64,000 bases of DNA from contig NC_009415.2 in the NCBI RefSeq assembly GCF_000002875.2, positions 196,001-260,000 of the forward strand, written 5' to 3'. The position numbers and the translations under genes are program-made. The DNA comes from Leishmania infantum JPCM5. Its lineage: Eukaryota; Euglenozoa; Kinetoplastea; Trypanosomatida; Trypanosomatidae. Below the pieces are notes generated by a model, which was not told the origin of the DNA, made no database searches, and was given only the letters and a program-made list of their open reading frames with translations. This document shows, in pieces, positions 1-9,721 of this stretch (within the stretch, counting starts at the first letter, position 1; each line of letters starts with the position of its first letter).

Positions 1-423
1 GCGCTGCACCGCACAGACATAGCCGCCGGATTCGCACCCGCAGGAACTGTCCTGGTGAGCAACAAAGTCGACGACAAGCTGCGTTGATAACGATGAGAGG
101 ATGGCCGAGGGGGTTAGAGACGGCAGGTTCAACGGCAACAGCACCTCCATACCAGTTCGTGAATGCTCCAACCTCTTCCACCGGGGTGTCACAGCTGACA
201 GCAAAGGACTGCTGTCCGGGTGACTTTTGCGGCTCACGTTAGAGCGGCGGGGTCGAAACGTCACACAGCAAGGCTGAGCAACAGTAGAGTGCGTGCGCTG
301 GGCTCCGTTGGATGAGCCCCTCCCCCTACGCCTCTACCAGCAGCAGCAGCAGCTGCTGCTCACAATGCAAGCGAGCACGCAACTCACTCCAACTTGCACG
401 CACACACACTCTCACAGCAACAC
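1..423. other. Left-edge spacer, no gene seen
   Basis: This stretch lies downstream of the stop codon of the coiled-coil gene at 424, so on the minus strand it should be that gene's 3' UTR and possibly the start of the next spacer. It contains a short CAG/CTG run near 340-360 and CA-rich sequence near 400-415. No reading frame here has protein-like composition or a recognisable motif. Confidence 0.6.
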
Positions 424-3400
424 CTATGCCGCCTCCGCCGCGCTCAGCAGTTCTTGAATGTATCGGTGATACGTGTCGTTTGTTTCGTACAGGGACAGAA
501 GCTCGTGGTGCAGTCGCTCGTACTCCGCCACCGGCACCTGCACCGCTCGCTCTGGAAAGGGCGCGGTGTGCTTGATGGGTGCCAGTGCAGCGTTTACAAG
601 ATTGCGCAGTCGGGTCTCGGGTAGCAGCAGCGTAACTCCCGGTATCACCCCCGAGGCGGCACATGCCTCTGTAGAGTTCTTCGCGAGAAGTGCGGTCCGT
701 TTCGCCATGAGCAAACGGCGCGTGCGAAAGAAGGCATCGATAAGCTGCGACTCCTGTTCCAGTGAAGGGCAGCGGTAAATGGCAAGCACGAGAGTCGGCA
801 AGAGCCCAGTGCACAGGAAGATGAGCAGTTGCGTGATCGATTCCACCTCGGCAGGTGGTGTCGCACGGGCAGAGACTGCAGCTGAGCGAGATGGTACCTT
901 CTGCACAGTTGCCGACGCCGGCCATGTCACGGAGACACCAAGTGAGGATAACGTAAGGGAGGCAGTATCCGTACTATGTCCATCTTCGCTGGGTGAGCCA
1001 CCTTCAACTTCGGCAGCCGCGTCGGCCATCTCGTGAGCCCAGTCAAACAAAAGGTATTCGTGGCGAGCCACGTACAGCAGAAGCGGGGCGACGTCACGCT
1101 TCTGTGCGAAGCTCAAACGCGGCCGCGCCGCCGCAAAGATCTTCGTGGCTTCCGTCTGTGAGCTTGCGGGAAGCTGGCCCTCGATAGGTGCGACTTTGCT
1201 GTCGACAATGTCAGAGAGGGCCGCAGCGCACAACGCCAAGTGCGATATGGGGAGGTAGTCACTCAGAAGGTCGCTCGTGAGGAGTGCGGCGAGGCGAATC
1301 GAGCACGGCAGGGGCACGGACGCTGTCCCGCCGCCTGCAGTCGCACCCTCGTCTCCTGCATCCTCCTCGGGTAATGCGGTCGCTGCTGGGAACTCAGCGC
1401 ACAAGGCGAGAAACAGACTGTCCGGCGCCTGCGAGTCGGCATCAGCAATGCTGCGTCCCGTTTGACTCGCCGTCTTGCCGTCCCCGTAGCGAGATACGTG
1501 GTGCAGTATTGCTTGACAGCAGTGCCACTTGCAGGAGCTATCGGTCGAAGTAGACGGTGATGGAGAACGCAGACACACGCACAAAGCAGCGATAATTAGC
1601 GAGTACCCAGTCAGCGGGTCTCGAGGAGGACTAGCAAGGTTGCCGAGCAAGCCCGCACTACTCGCCAGTGCATAGAAGCACTTCGCCGAATCGGCGGGGC
1701 TCAGCACTGTGGCCTGCAGCTGTGCGTCCAACACTTGTTGCAGTTGGAGCAGGAACCGGCGCCACGGCATGGGGAGACACAACGAGTCATCCTCCTGCTT
1801 CACGAGCCCCTCCACCTTAAGGAGGGTAAAGCCGATGTGGTACAGAGGGCCGACTGCTGCGATGCGCAGCTGCTCGTTTTCGCTGAGGTGGTGCTGCACG
1901 TAGGTGGAGAACCGCATCGAGGAGCCTTCAGCGTGTCCCAGCAGCCACCCGGACAAGTCTACCAGATCGGGGTATAGTGTCCCTTCATCTTCGTATCGCT
2001 CCAGCTCCGAAAAGTCCATCAACTGGAGCAACGTCTCCGCGTCGGCCTCCTCCTCACCGGTGTCGTCCTCATCTGCTGCTTTCGCATCTGCTGGTGCCGA
2101 GGTGTCAGTGGCTTTTGATCTCTCCAGCTCAGCGGTGAGTGCCTGCACTTGTGCGCCTCGCTGCGCCGCCAGCCGCAGCGCCGCCTCCAACTCGCTCTCC
2201 ATCTCTGAAAGGGCACCAGCACGATGCTCCAGCTTGCGCTTGAGGGCCGTGCGCTCTCGACTCATCCGGTTCAGCGACTGCTGCAATTTTCGCACGTCCA
2301 CGAGCTTCGTCGGCGACTCTGCAGCATCTTCTGCATCGTCATTCTTCGCCCTCTCGCATTTGCCGGGGGTCCTAGCCCCATCCATCTGAAGCGACGCGTC
2401 GGCGCCGTCGCCTTCACTGGGCCCTGTGGGCCGTAGTAGGTCCGTCGACTCCACCACAGACGAGTTCCCCACTGAGACGCCGTCATGCACCAACGAAGAT
2501 GAACCCGGTCGGTCTGAAGCACTTTGGGCTGCTGCAAGCTTACCAAGAGCGGCCTCTAGCTCCGCCCTCATCTGCGCCGCGTCCGCGGTGCGCTCTGCCA
2601 GCTCCACCTCAATCCTCTCCTTGGCCTCTTGCAAGCTGAGAAGTGTCACCTCCTTCCCTGCTAGAAACGCGTTATGAGACTCTGTCAAGGCGGCTGTCTC
2701 GGCCTGATGTGCCACCGACAAGTCCTCAACCTTGCGCAGCGTTGATCCGATAATGCAAGCCTGGGTCTGCAGCTCCTCTTCCAGCGGGTTCAACTGACTT
2801 TCCAGCTCTGCAATGCGCTTTTGGTGGGCCGCCTCCGCTTGTTGGCTGTGAGTTTGCAGCTCTGCGTGCGTAGCCTGTAGGGCACGATGCTCCTCCTCCA
2901 AAGTCGCAAGGGTAGCCTCCTTGGCGTCAAGCTCCTGCTGTAGCTGTGTGATGTGCCCCTCCCCCATCTCCGTCGCCGTCGCTGTCGCCGAGGCAGCACC
3001 GCTGCCGTCTGCCAGGGCTACTGTGATTGAGGCGGGGAGAGCCATTGGTGCTGCAGAGGCAGCTTCCGCATTATGTTTTGATTGCAGCAGCCCTGCCACT
3101 TCTCTCTCCCAGGCCTTCTCTCTTTGGCTGTACTGCTCATACCTCTCCGCTAGCGCCTCCTCACTCTCCCGAGCGCGCCGTGCCCACTGCGACTTCTCCT
3201 CCATCAGCGCCTCCACCGTCTCCTGCAATGCGTGTAGCGCCTCGTCTTTCTCCGCAGCCTCTCGTCGCAGCTGTGTGGCGACTTGAGTGAGATGGTCTGT
3301 GATGGATAACACAACGAGGCAGTCGCTTCGCCTCTCCTCCTCGAGAGTGCGGATGCGGTGCAACAGGTCTGGCTCTGAGGCAGCAACAAGTTCGCTGGCA

Positions 3401-4218
3401 GTCATCGTGGAAGCTAGGCTGGGCAGAAACTCAGCCAGGCGATGGAGCGCGTTCGCCAGCTCCTCTGTTGTGAGCGGTGGACTGCTATTGCCGTGCAGGA
3501 ACGGCTCGCTCAGCTCACCCTCATGTGGCGCAATCAACGCTGAGGATCCGGCACACTGTGGTGTGCTGGTGTCCTCTGTCGCTCCTACATCCGACTTGAT
3601 CCGCGCTTCGCGTAATGCGCTAGGGTAACAGCGCGTTGCCTGCCTCACAACTGCGAGCGCCGCCTGGTGCACCGGGGACCAGGCATCAGCTTCGACACCA
3701 GAGTGAGACACAAGTGGCGCGTTCGTGCCAGCGCTCTCTGCAGCGCGATGGGACGCCTCGCCAAGAAGACTAGCCCACTCTACACACTGTTGCTGCAGCT
3801 TGTTGCGCTCCTGCACGAGTCGTTCCACCTCCTGATGGCTCTCGCGCAATGCGGCCGCTGATACGGGGGTCCACGTCGACTGGCGTGACACCGGCACCGT
3901 TGCCCCGTTTGTCTGAGACAGCGAGGCCACAACCCCGCTGGGGCTCTCGAGGAAGGGCGCCATCCAGGAAGGGTTGGAAGGCGGTGGCACTGAGAGAGTA
4001 GACGAGGGTAGTGAACAACCTCGCGACGACAGCGCAGACATGCATGGCACAGCAGCCGCACTGACGGTAGAGCACAGCGCCTGCTTCAATTGCTGGATTT
4101 GATGCAGGTTCTTGCGGTGGCGTTCCTCAGCCGCCACCAAGCGTGGAACGGCTGTTCCATCGGCGCCGTTTGCGCGCGAAAAGGTGCGCCGCTGCTGCGT
4201 CGGTGGCGCCGTCTGCAT
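424..4218 (-). CDS. Large coiled-coil protein, function unknown (1,264 aa)
   Basis: I do not recognise a named family. From the chosen start the protein begins MQTAPPTQQRR and has a long Glu/Lys/Gln/Ala-rich coiled-coil region through about the first half (for example QRKIAELESQL-type heptads). An acidic stretch (about residue 770, DEDDTGEEEADAE) leads into a more globular, Leu/Ala-rich helical C-terminal half with little charge periodicity. It ends in a predicted helix (EYERLHHELLSLYE). This long-coil-plus-helical-tail form fits a cytoskeletal or trafficking scaffold, which is inference. The frame is open to 4506, but the first 96 codons of the longer version cross a pyrimidine-rich tract (complement of 4263-4289) followed by the first AG at 4224-4225. 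The methionine at 4218 is therefore the better start. The 5' UTR would then be very short. Confidence 0.85.
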   Translation of the reverse strand: MQTAPPTQQRRTFSRANGADGTAVPRLVAAEERHRKNLHQIQQLKQALCSTVSAAAVPCMSALSSRGCSLPSSTLSVPPPSNPSWMAPFLESPSGVVASLSQTNGATVPVSRQSTWTPVSAAALRESHQEVERLVQERNKLQQQCVEWASLLGEASHRAAESAGTNAPLVSHSGVEADAWSPVHQAALAVVRQATRCYPSALREARIKSDVGATEDTSTPQCAGSSALIAPHEGELSEPFLHGNSSPPLTTEELANALHRLAEFLPSLASTMTASELVAASEPDLLHRIRTLEEERRSDCLVVLSITDHLTQVATQLRREAAEKDEALHALQETVEALMEEKSQWARRARESEEALAERYEQYSQREKAWEREVAGLLQSKHNAEAASAAPMALPASITVALADGSGAASATATATEMGEGHITQLQQELDAKEATLATLEEEHRALQATHAELQTHSQQAEAAHQKRIAELESQLNPLEEELQTQACIIGSTLRKVEDLSVAHQAETAALTESHNAFLAGKEVTLLSLQEAKERIEVELAERTADAAQMRAELEAALGKLAAAQSASDRPGSSSLVHDGVSVGNSSVVESTDLLRPTGPSEGDGADASLQMDGARTPGKCERAKNDDAEDAAESPTKLVDVRKLQQSLNRMSRERTALKRKLEHRAGALSEMESELEAALRLAAQRGAQVQALTAELERSKATDTSAPADAKAADEDDTGEEEADAETLLQLMDFSELERYEDEGTLYPDLVDLSGWLLGHAEGSSMRFSTYVQHHLSENEQLRIAAVGPLYHIGFTLLKVEGLVKQEDDSLCLPMPWRRFLLQLQQVLDAQLQATVLSPADSAKCFYALASSAGLLGNLASPPRDPLTGYSLIIAALCVCLRSPSPSTSTDSSCKWHCCQAILHHVSRYGDGKTASQTGRSIADADSQAPDSLFLALCAEFPAATALPEEDAGDEGATAGGGTASVPLPCSIRLAALLTSDLLSDYLPISHLALCAAALSDIVDSKVAPIEGQLPASSQTEATKIFAAARPRLSFAQKRDVAPLLLYVARHEYLLFDWAHEMADAAAEVEGGSPSEDGHSTDTASLTLSSLGVSVTWPASATVQKVPSRSAAVSARATPPAEVESITQLLIFLCTGLLPTLVLAIYRCPSLEQESQLIDAFFRTRRLLMAKRTALLAKNSTEACAASGVIPGVTLLLPETRLRNLVNAALAPIKHTAPFPERAVQVPVAEYERLHHELLSLYETNDTYHRYIQELLSAAEAA

Positions 4219-4262
4219 ATGCGCTGCCGATGTTGCAAGAATGCAAGAGGAGAGCAACCAAT

Positions 4263-4289
4263 GAGAAGACGAGAGGGAAGCGGAGGAAA
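4263..4289 (-). promoter_or_regulatory. Polypyrimidine tract and candidate spliced-leader acceptor for the coiled-coil gene
   Basis: Read on the minus strand this is an almost uninterrupted C/T tract. The first AG after it is the complement of 4224-4225, a few bases before the ATG at 4218. In trypanosomatids such a tract plus the next AG directs trans-splicing. The tract is seen in the sequence; its use is inferred. Confidence 0.45.
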
Positions 4290-4409
4290 CACAGTTTGAC
4301 GGTGCCTTACTGAGTTCTGCTGCAGCTCTTCCGCCTGCACGAATTGCCAGTCTATTGTACGCTCCGACAGGGCTGTTAAGTGAACTGTATGGGTGGCGTT
4401 TCGGCTTCT

Positions 4410-4676
4410 CTATGTATCTATGTAGAGTAAAGGGGTGCCTCGCTGGTGCAAGTCGTAAAGCAAGACGAGGAGTGTGAAGGTGAGGATGACAACAGCAGCG
4501 GCACAAACCGCAGACACATATGAATCTTGGCTGTAAGGAGCCGGTGAGGCACTGCTCGAGTTGTTTGCGAGAAAAGAAAAATGTGAAAGCATTCTAAATC
4601 TTCGGAAAAGTTGGTATGCTGCCCGAGCAGCGCTTGTCAGCTGCGCCTTTCGCCAGATCGCAGGTGAACCATGCAT
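4410..4676 (-). CDS. Candidate small tail-anchored membrane protein (88 aa)
   Basis: This short frame sits in the 785-base gap between mevalonate kinase and the coiled-coil gene. It starts MHGSPAIWRKAQ and has a basic, amphipathic-looking N-terminal helix (AARAAYQLFRRFRML) and a short Ser/Asn/Pro linker. One strong hydrophobic segment at about residues 53-74 (SAVCAAAVVILTFTLLVLL) is followed by a 14-residue polar tail. A good polypyrimidine tract (complement of about 4757-4785) with an AG at 4755-4756 lies upstream, which would give a leader of about 78 bases whose first ATG is this start. The frame is open upstream to 4778, but that part overlaps the tract and would be removed. Codon use is only mildly GC3-rich, so a chance ORF is possible. 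I recognise no homologue. It could be a small mitochondrial or ER membrane subunit. Confidence 0.45.
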   Translation of the reverse strand: MHGSPAIWRKAQLTSAARAAYQLFRRFRMLSHFSFLANNSSSASPAPYSQDSYVSAVCAAAVVILTFTLLVLLYDLHQRGTPLLYIDT

Positions 4677-4754
4677 CTTAGCAGAACTCGTGAAAGAACC
4701 CGAGCAGCAGAGCAGATTCAATTGGTTTCTGTTTTTTCGGTAGGCACGCCGCCG

Positions 4755-4785
4755 CTGACAGAGAAGTAGAAAAGGCAAAGGCGCT
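4755..4785 (-). promoter_or_regulatory. Polypyrimidine tract with AG acceptor upstream of the small ORF
   Basis: The complement reads as a C/T-rich run ending in TCAG at 4755-4758. A tract of this quality inside the gap suggests that a separate trans-spliced mRNA starts here, which supports the small ORF at 4410-4676. It could also be a redundant acceptor for the coiled-coil gene with a long 5' UTR. Confidence 0.45.
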
Positions 4786-5003
4786 CGTAGAGTATACCGA
4801 AAACCACTTTAGATATAAAGACGGTAGAGGCACGCGTTTGCAGGTGATGATGCACGTTGAGAATCCTGTCTCCTCAAACAGAGGGTAGCTAATCGTGTGT
4901 CGCCTGTGACTTAGAAGAAAGAAAACATTGATGCGAGGATCTACAATAAAGGAAACAGAAATTGTCTTCATTTTCAACGGAAGATGACCGTAAACCAAAC
5001 ATG

Positions 5004-5993
5004 TTACAGGTTTGACGCGGTGGAAGGCTGTACTGTATACCTCCAAATGAACTTAGCTTCGGGGCACTTCGCCTTGAGGCCTTTCACAATGGCATCGCGC
5101 TGGTCACTTGACGCCGCCAAAGCTACGGCAATGCCGCCACGGCCGGTGCCCGACAGCTTCGCGCCAAGAGCACCATAAGTGCGGCACGTCTGCACAATCG
5201 ACTCCAACTCACGACACGATACGTCGATCTGGCGGCACAGATCGTGGTTGGCGTTCATCAGCTGCCCTAACCGCTGGAGGTCACCCTTCTGCAAGGCCTC
5301 ACGAGCCTGGGAGACGATGTGGGTGTAGTTATCGTACAGTCGCTTGAACTGCGCTGGCTGCTGCTTCTTCATCTTGTGTACGTCATTGACAACCTTCGCG
5401 GTGCTGGCGTTGATACCGGTGCCCACGACGACTAGGTAGAGGCGCTGCTGGAACGCGATGGGCTTGAAGGCACTTTTGCCGTTGTGGCGACGGTACGAAA
5501 TGAGTCCGCCATACGTTGCGGCAGTGTTATCAGCCCCGCTTGGTGTGCCGTGATAGCCGCCCTCGCCGACAAATGCGCTCTGATTCACCTCTTCATCCGT
5601 CAAGTTCAGCTGGTATAACTCACTCAAGGCGCGCGAGAAGGCCACGACGTCACTGGCGGAGGCACCAATGCCACTGCTCGGTACCAGTGGTCCACCAATG
5701 AGCATCTTCAGCCCATCCCTAGACAGGTCCACCTTCAGGTGATCGAGGACGAGCTGATGCGCCTTTATCTGCTCGTCGCGCTTCTGTGCAATGTAGCCGG
5801 GGATAGCAGGGCGCTGGTCGTCCACCTGCAGTCCGGGGACGCCGGGATTAATCTCCAGGCGGCACTCCGTATACTCACTGATACCGGCAACAATGGCTTC
5901 GGCACCGTGCACGACAAAGTGCTCACCAAAGAGAATCACTTTGCCATAGCCGATGTTCTTGCCGGTTGTCTTTCTCTTGACGGGCTTTGGCAT
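5004..5993 (-). CDS. MVK: Mevalonate kinase (329 aa)
   Basis: The enzyme phosphorylates mevalonate with ATP to 5-phosphomevalonate in the isoprenoid/sterol pathway. It is a GHMP-superfamily kinase and all three motifs are present. Motif 1 is GKVILFGEHFVVHG at residues 17-30. Motif 2 is the glycine/serine phosphate loop VPSSGIGASASD at about 104-115. Motif 3 is KLSGTGRGG at 279-287. Asp155 in GTPSGADNT is the catalytic base expected from the known Leishmania and human enzymes. Length matches the compact trypanosomatid form. The N-terminus MPKPVKRKTTGK is short and has no clear targeting peptide, and the C-terminus is not a canonical glycosomal PTS1 tripeptide, so location cannot be read from the sequence. 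No changes in key residues were seen. Confidence 0.97.
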   Translation of the reverse strand: MPKPVKRKTTGKNIGYGKVILFGEHFVVHGAEAIVAGISEYTECRLEINPGVPGLQVDDQRPAIPGYIAQKRDEQIKAHQLVLDHLKVDLSRDGLKMLIGGPLVPSSGIGASASDVVAFSRALSELYQLNLTDEEVNQSAFVGEGGYHGTPSGADNTAATYGGLISYRRHNGKSAFKPIAFQQRLYLVVVGTGINASTAKVVNDVHKMKKQQPAQFKRLYDNYTHIVSQAREALQKGDLQRLGQLMNANHDLCRQIDVSCRELESIVQTCRTYGALGAKLSGTGRGGIAVALAASSDQRDAIVKGLKAKCPEAKFIWRYTVQPSTASNL

Positions 5994-7486
5994 GGGGAGA
6001 AAGTGAGAATATAAGTGGAGAAGAAAATGACGACGTTTTCCTGAAAAGGGGTATTATGTGGTGGCGCCTGTCAAGAGGGCTGCCTTGTAGGAGTGACAGT
6101 GACAACACAGAAAAAAAAAAACTTGGCCTTCTGTTATGCAGACGTACGAAAAAAAAAAAGCGGTGACAAAACAGAGAGAGGCAGGAGTGCCTGAAAAAAG
6201 AGGAAACAGAAAGTAACTTGCAGTGGCAGGGTAAGAGACATGCAGTGCAGAAAGGGTGAGGTGGGCGAAAGCAGTATTCGTAAGCACACGTCTGAGTGCC
6301 TCACCAGTCTGTTATTTGTGGGCCCAACATAGTCAGGCATGCCCATCAGGCTGGGACTGGCCACAGAGAAACGCAGGACACTCTAAGGAGGGGGGCTCAG
6401 TTTTTGGCAGCAACAGTGAGCACATCAACAGAACCAGACAACCACCTTAGCATCGAGATGGAGTCAGCTGAGAGGTAGCGAAGCGCGCATGATACCATTG
6501 AGTATAAACAGCAGGCGACTCCTCTCAGAGACTACTGTCACCTCAAAACCACAGAGAGAGAGAGAGATCATTAGCAAACAGACTTGTCTCCAAGTTCACC
6601 CTTTCCAGTGACTGCCGTGGGCAATGATGGGAGACGATGAGATGAGATACACGATCGGTGATGCTTGATTGGCAAGCAGAAGAGAACATGTGAAATCTGA
6701 GCCGCGCCCAGGCGCGCCACAACAACTCACTGTTCAATGTGATGGTGTAATGCTATGCGCCGAAGCTGGGTGTAGAGCAGACATTATGTACATCGAATAC
6801 GCCCATGTCGCCGTGTCTTTGTCAAGCCGCACATATAGAGGAGAGGGATAACAGAAGGCAAGAGAATGGGCAGAAGGGGCTTGCGCTGCAGATTGCAGGC
6901 ATAGTGCAGATCATAGAGATGGAGAGCAACGAGTGAAGCGAATCGCCGGTACAGCTCAGCTCGTATGCTCGGCGAACATCTGTTTCAGCATCAATGGTAA
7001 TCACATGCACGGCGCAACCATTGTGTGATTCTTTCCTTTCTGCAAACGCATCAAGCTAAGGGCACAAAGGCAAAGGCAAGCCTTTAGACTTTAGGGAGGC
7101 GAGAATCGGGTAAGAGTCTGCTAGGAAGGAAGCATTTCTAAACGGAAAAAGGCAGAAGTCTAGCTTGCATACCGTAATATGTTTTTGCTGACTACATAGG
7201 GCATCTATGTAGTTCAGAAAAAGGAGCAAAGGCTATTAAGCGCAGGTGGACCGAGCGGGCCCGATACTGGGAGACTACAATCGTGGGCTACCAGCGTTTA
7301 CGGAGAAAAACGTAAGCAAAAACAAAAGACCTCTGCCAACGGAGGCTTGGAGATAGTCTACACCGGTGAGCCTTGCGCGAATAGACGAACGGCAGGACAA
7401 AGAAACAACGCTGACTGTGTCGTTATCGGGAATAAAAGACACCGCAGAACATCGAATCAGTGGAGTCTTCTTAACCACTTTCGCTT
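5994..7486. other. Spacer between mevalonate kinase and permease 1
   Basis: This is about 1.5 kb with no convincing gene. On the minus strand it contains the 3' UTR of the permease and the 5' region of mevalonate kinase. Poly-A runs on the plus strand at about 6110-6121 and 6149-6159 give poly-T tracts on the transcribed strand and are candidate trans-splicing signals. A (GA)n run lies near 6552-6567. A short perfect inverted repeat lies at 7191-7213. Confidence 0.7.
7191..7213. repeat. Perfect 9-bp inverted repeat (hairpin)
   Basis: ACTACATAG at 7191-7199 and its exact complement at 7205-7213 flank a 5-base loop. It lies about 270 bases past the stop codon of permease 1, so it is within the likely 3' UTR. 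It could be an mRNA structural element or chance. Confidence 0.6.
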
Positions 7487-8905
7487 TTAGTTAGTAGCGA
7501 CGCTGTAGATGGTGGCAGCAGTGCCGAAGACAACGGCTACCACGCCAGCAGCCAAAACGAGGTAGGTGCAGCAGTAGTTGATTACTCCTACGGAGCGAAA
7601 CGACCACCCTCCAGCGTACATCACAAATAGCGCAGGGAGGATAAACCCAACAAAACCACCACATACACCTCCCGTAAACCCAAACACTATGTTCACGTTC
7701 GGCACAAAAAGCCCGAGCATGAGTACGAGGACAGCAAGAGAAACAGCGCCGATGAGGTACTTCCAGTAGACTACGGTGTAGGGGTCCCAGCCAATGAGAG
7801 GAAAGAGAGCGCTGCGGCACGCGTTGTTCAGGAGACCAAAGGAGGCGCAGATCTTGATGAACACGCCAACGTAGCCCACGAACACGTGCGGTTGTTGAAG
7901 TGGGTTGTAGCGAAGCAGGATGGAGCCTCGCATTTCGCCGAAGTCAAGGTAGCCGAAGAGGCCAGTGGCGTAGTACAGGATACCGCAGATGGTCATACTC
8001 ACGGCGGCGCAGATCGTGAAGCGGCCCAGGCTGCGAGGTCGCATCTCGAGCGCCACTTCCAAGCAGTTGATCTGGCACATGTAGGAGAAGATGAACACTC
8101 CGAGGCCCTCAATGGCCATGTTGCCAGTGCTAATCAGCCGCGTTGTCGGACGAGGACGCGCTCTCATTCCATTCATGGCGCTGTGGGTGATGACCACGAG
8201 AGCCAAGTACAGGATGAAGAGAATGCCGAAGGCGGAGACGTAGCGGAGCGAGTTGATTCTCCGCAGCAGGACGAGCGGAAACATAAAGACCAGCCAGAAA
8301 CCGGTAGTGAGGAGCTTCAGGCCTATGGAGGTGAGAAGGAACGGTTGTGTTGACGCAGAGGAGCTGAGGATCGGCTTGAGAAGGTCACCGATGGTGACAA
8401 CGTAGGCGACGGAGCCGCCGAAGATGTGCAGCGCGCGGATGATGGCGACAAAGATATTGGCGCGCGGATGCAGAAGCTGCTTCGCCATCTCCTCGAAGGA
8501 GCGAAGACCTGTCTTCTCCGAAACCTGCACGAGAAGCCGCATGGAGTACACGGTCTCGGCCGTGATCAGTACGAGATAGACAGTGGCCATAATAATGCCG
8601 ACACTATGGAAGGCCGCCGGCAGCCCAAGGATGCCGGCACCGATGGTGGTAGAGGCCATGCTGAAGCTGCTCGATAGCATGCCGCCATACGGAATCATGA
8701 CCTGTAGGAGGCGGCCAATGGTGCTGAGGTCTCTGTTGCCCCTGTCCTTGGAATGGAAGCTGTCATCTGGGCAAACGTGCGCAGGCACCTTGTTGCCATC
8801 GGCGACATCCATCTCAGCAAGCTCCTCGGCGTCCGCGTCGACCTCTCGCGGAATATCCTGCGCTAGTACCGTACTCGACACCCGAGTGGCTTCCACTGCC
8901 TTCAT
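7487..8905 (-). CDS. Amino-acid permease, AAAP family, copy 1 (472 aa)
   Basis: This is a polytopic membrane transporter of the amino acid/auxin permease family (AAT/AAP in Leishmania), expected in the plasma or an organelle membrane. A polar N-terminal cytosolic region of about 75 residues leads into the family signature in the first membrane helix (SMASTTIGAGILGLPAAF). About ten further hydrophobic segments follow, including a conserved late NVNIVFGFTGGVCGG block. The frame is open upstream to 9289, but that extension is low-complexity, Arg/Ser-rich and crosses a pyrimidine-rich stretch. The Met at 8905 (MKAVEATRVSS) is the likely start. It is the last of three permeases in the cluster and is separated from the second by the U2/tRNA cluster and a 4-kb spacer. 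Substrate cannot be told from sequence alone. Confidence 0.93.
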   Translation of the reverse strand: MKAVEATRVSSTVLAQDIPREVDADAEELAEMDVADGNKVPAHVCPDDSFHSKDRGNRDLSTIGRLLQVMIPYGGMLSSSFSMASTTIGAGILGLPAAFHSVGIIMATVYLVLITAETVYSMRLLVQVSEKTGLRSFEEMAKQLLHPRANIFVAIIRALHIFGGSVAYVVTIGDLLKPILSSSASTQPFLLTSIGLKLLTTGFWLVFMFPLVLLRRINSLRYVSAFGILFILYLALVVITHSAMNGMRARPRPTTRLISTGNMAIEGLGVFIFSYMCQINCLEVALEMRPRSLGRFTICAAVSMTICGILYYATGLFGYLDFGEMRGSILLRYNPLQQPHVFVGYVGVFIKICASFGLLNNACRSALFPLIGWDPYTVVYWKYLIGAVSLAVLVLMLGLFVPNVNIVFGFTGGVCGGFVGFILPALFVMYAGGWSFRSVGVINYCCTYLVLAAGVVAVVFGTAATIYSVATN

Positions 8906-9467
8906 CTTGATTGGAGGTGCCGCTTTTTCAGCGTGTGTTGTGGTAGCTCTGCAACGTAGATTTGCCAGCGTGTGAGGAGACGAGAAAAGAGAGAAAGAGA
9001 GGGAGATTCCGTGTTCTTTTTTTTTTTTACGATGCGGCGCCGATGCACGGGTGAGGGATTCTGTTTGCGCTTCATCAGCGACGCGGCAGCAACGGCGTGC
9101 TGCATAGAGTCCTTGCAGCTGCAAGACAGCCCACGGATGCAAGCAGGCACCATGGTGCGCCGTTGCTGTTGAGAGCAAGCGACTGCCAGTCCTTAGGGCA
9201 AAAGAAACAGGACGTTTGCTGCCAAGCAAAGCGCTGTGTGGGCTCGTTCTCCGCGAGGTGACGTAATGAGGGGCTGCCGCCGCTGGCATGAGAGCGTTTC
9301 CAGAGCTGAGTGATCAAAGAGGCAGGGGGGGAGTTGCACGCTGCTCGAAGCGTGAAGGGACGCACCTTGGTGGCCGTTCCCCCACCACTTGAGCAGCTTT
9401 CCTTCTCGCACTCATTAATGAGCGTGCGCTTTTGCGGCGTTTGCTACAGATGTTCTGTTCCCGGGCG
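8906..9467. other. 5' spacer of permease 1, up to the U2 terminator
   Basis: No gene seen. On the transcribed strand it is pyrimidine-rich near the permease start. A plus-strand run of T at about 9018-9028 is poly-A on the minus strand. Protein-like readings here are Arg/Ser-rich extensions of the permease frame. Confidence 0.6.
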
Positions 9468-9474
9468 AAAAAAA
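9468..9474 (-). terminator. Pol III oligo-T terminator of U2 snRNA
   Basis: Seven A residues on the plus strand give a run of seven T on the minus strand, a few bases after the terminal U2 stem-loop. This is the expected RNA polymerase III stop signal. Confidence 0.85.
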
Positions 9475-9617
9475 GAGTTGCTCCCCTGGAAACGTGGAAC
9501 TCCAGGGAAACAACCTTGGGTTATAATTTCTATTCCTTTGCCCGAAGGCAGTATCAGGAGTTACTCTGATAAGAACAGTTTATAAACATGATCTTAGCTA
9601 AATAGCCGAGAAGATAT
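9475..9617 (-). ncRNA. U2: U2 spliceosomal snRNA
   Basis: Read on the minus strand, the 5' end is ATATCTTCTCGGCTATTTAG followed by CTAAGATCA. This is the nearly invariant U2 5' domain (U2/U6 helix II region and stem-loop I). It is followed by the conserved CTGTTCTTATCAG, stem-loop IIa (GAGTAACTCCTGATACTGCC), an AT-rich stretch (GAAATTATAACC) and a strong terminal stem-loop (CCCTGGA...TTCCAGGGG). The length of about 143 bases fits trypanosomatid U2. As known for trypanosome U2, the usual branch-site recognition GTAGTA is absent; the position reads ATGTTTATAAACTG. The RNA works in trans-splicing, and in the few cis-splicing events of these organisms. The 5' end is placed at 9617 by homology. 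The 3' end is approximate. Confidence 0.96.
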
Positions 9618-9721
9618 ACCAAAGCTACCCCTAACAAAATCAAAGCTTGTTGTCATTATTAATCAGCGGTTTGCTGAGTTGCGTCCCCTTTTCGCAGCTC
9701 GGATGCAGCGGCGTTCATTTT

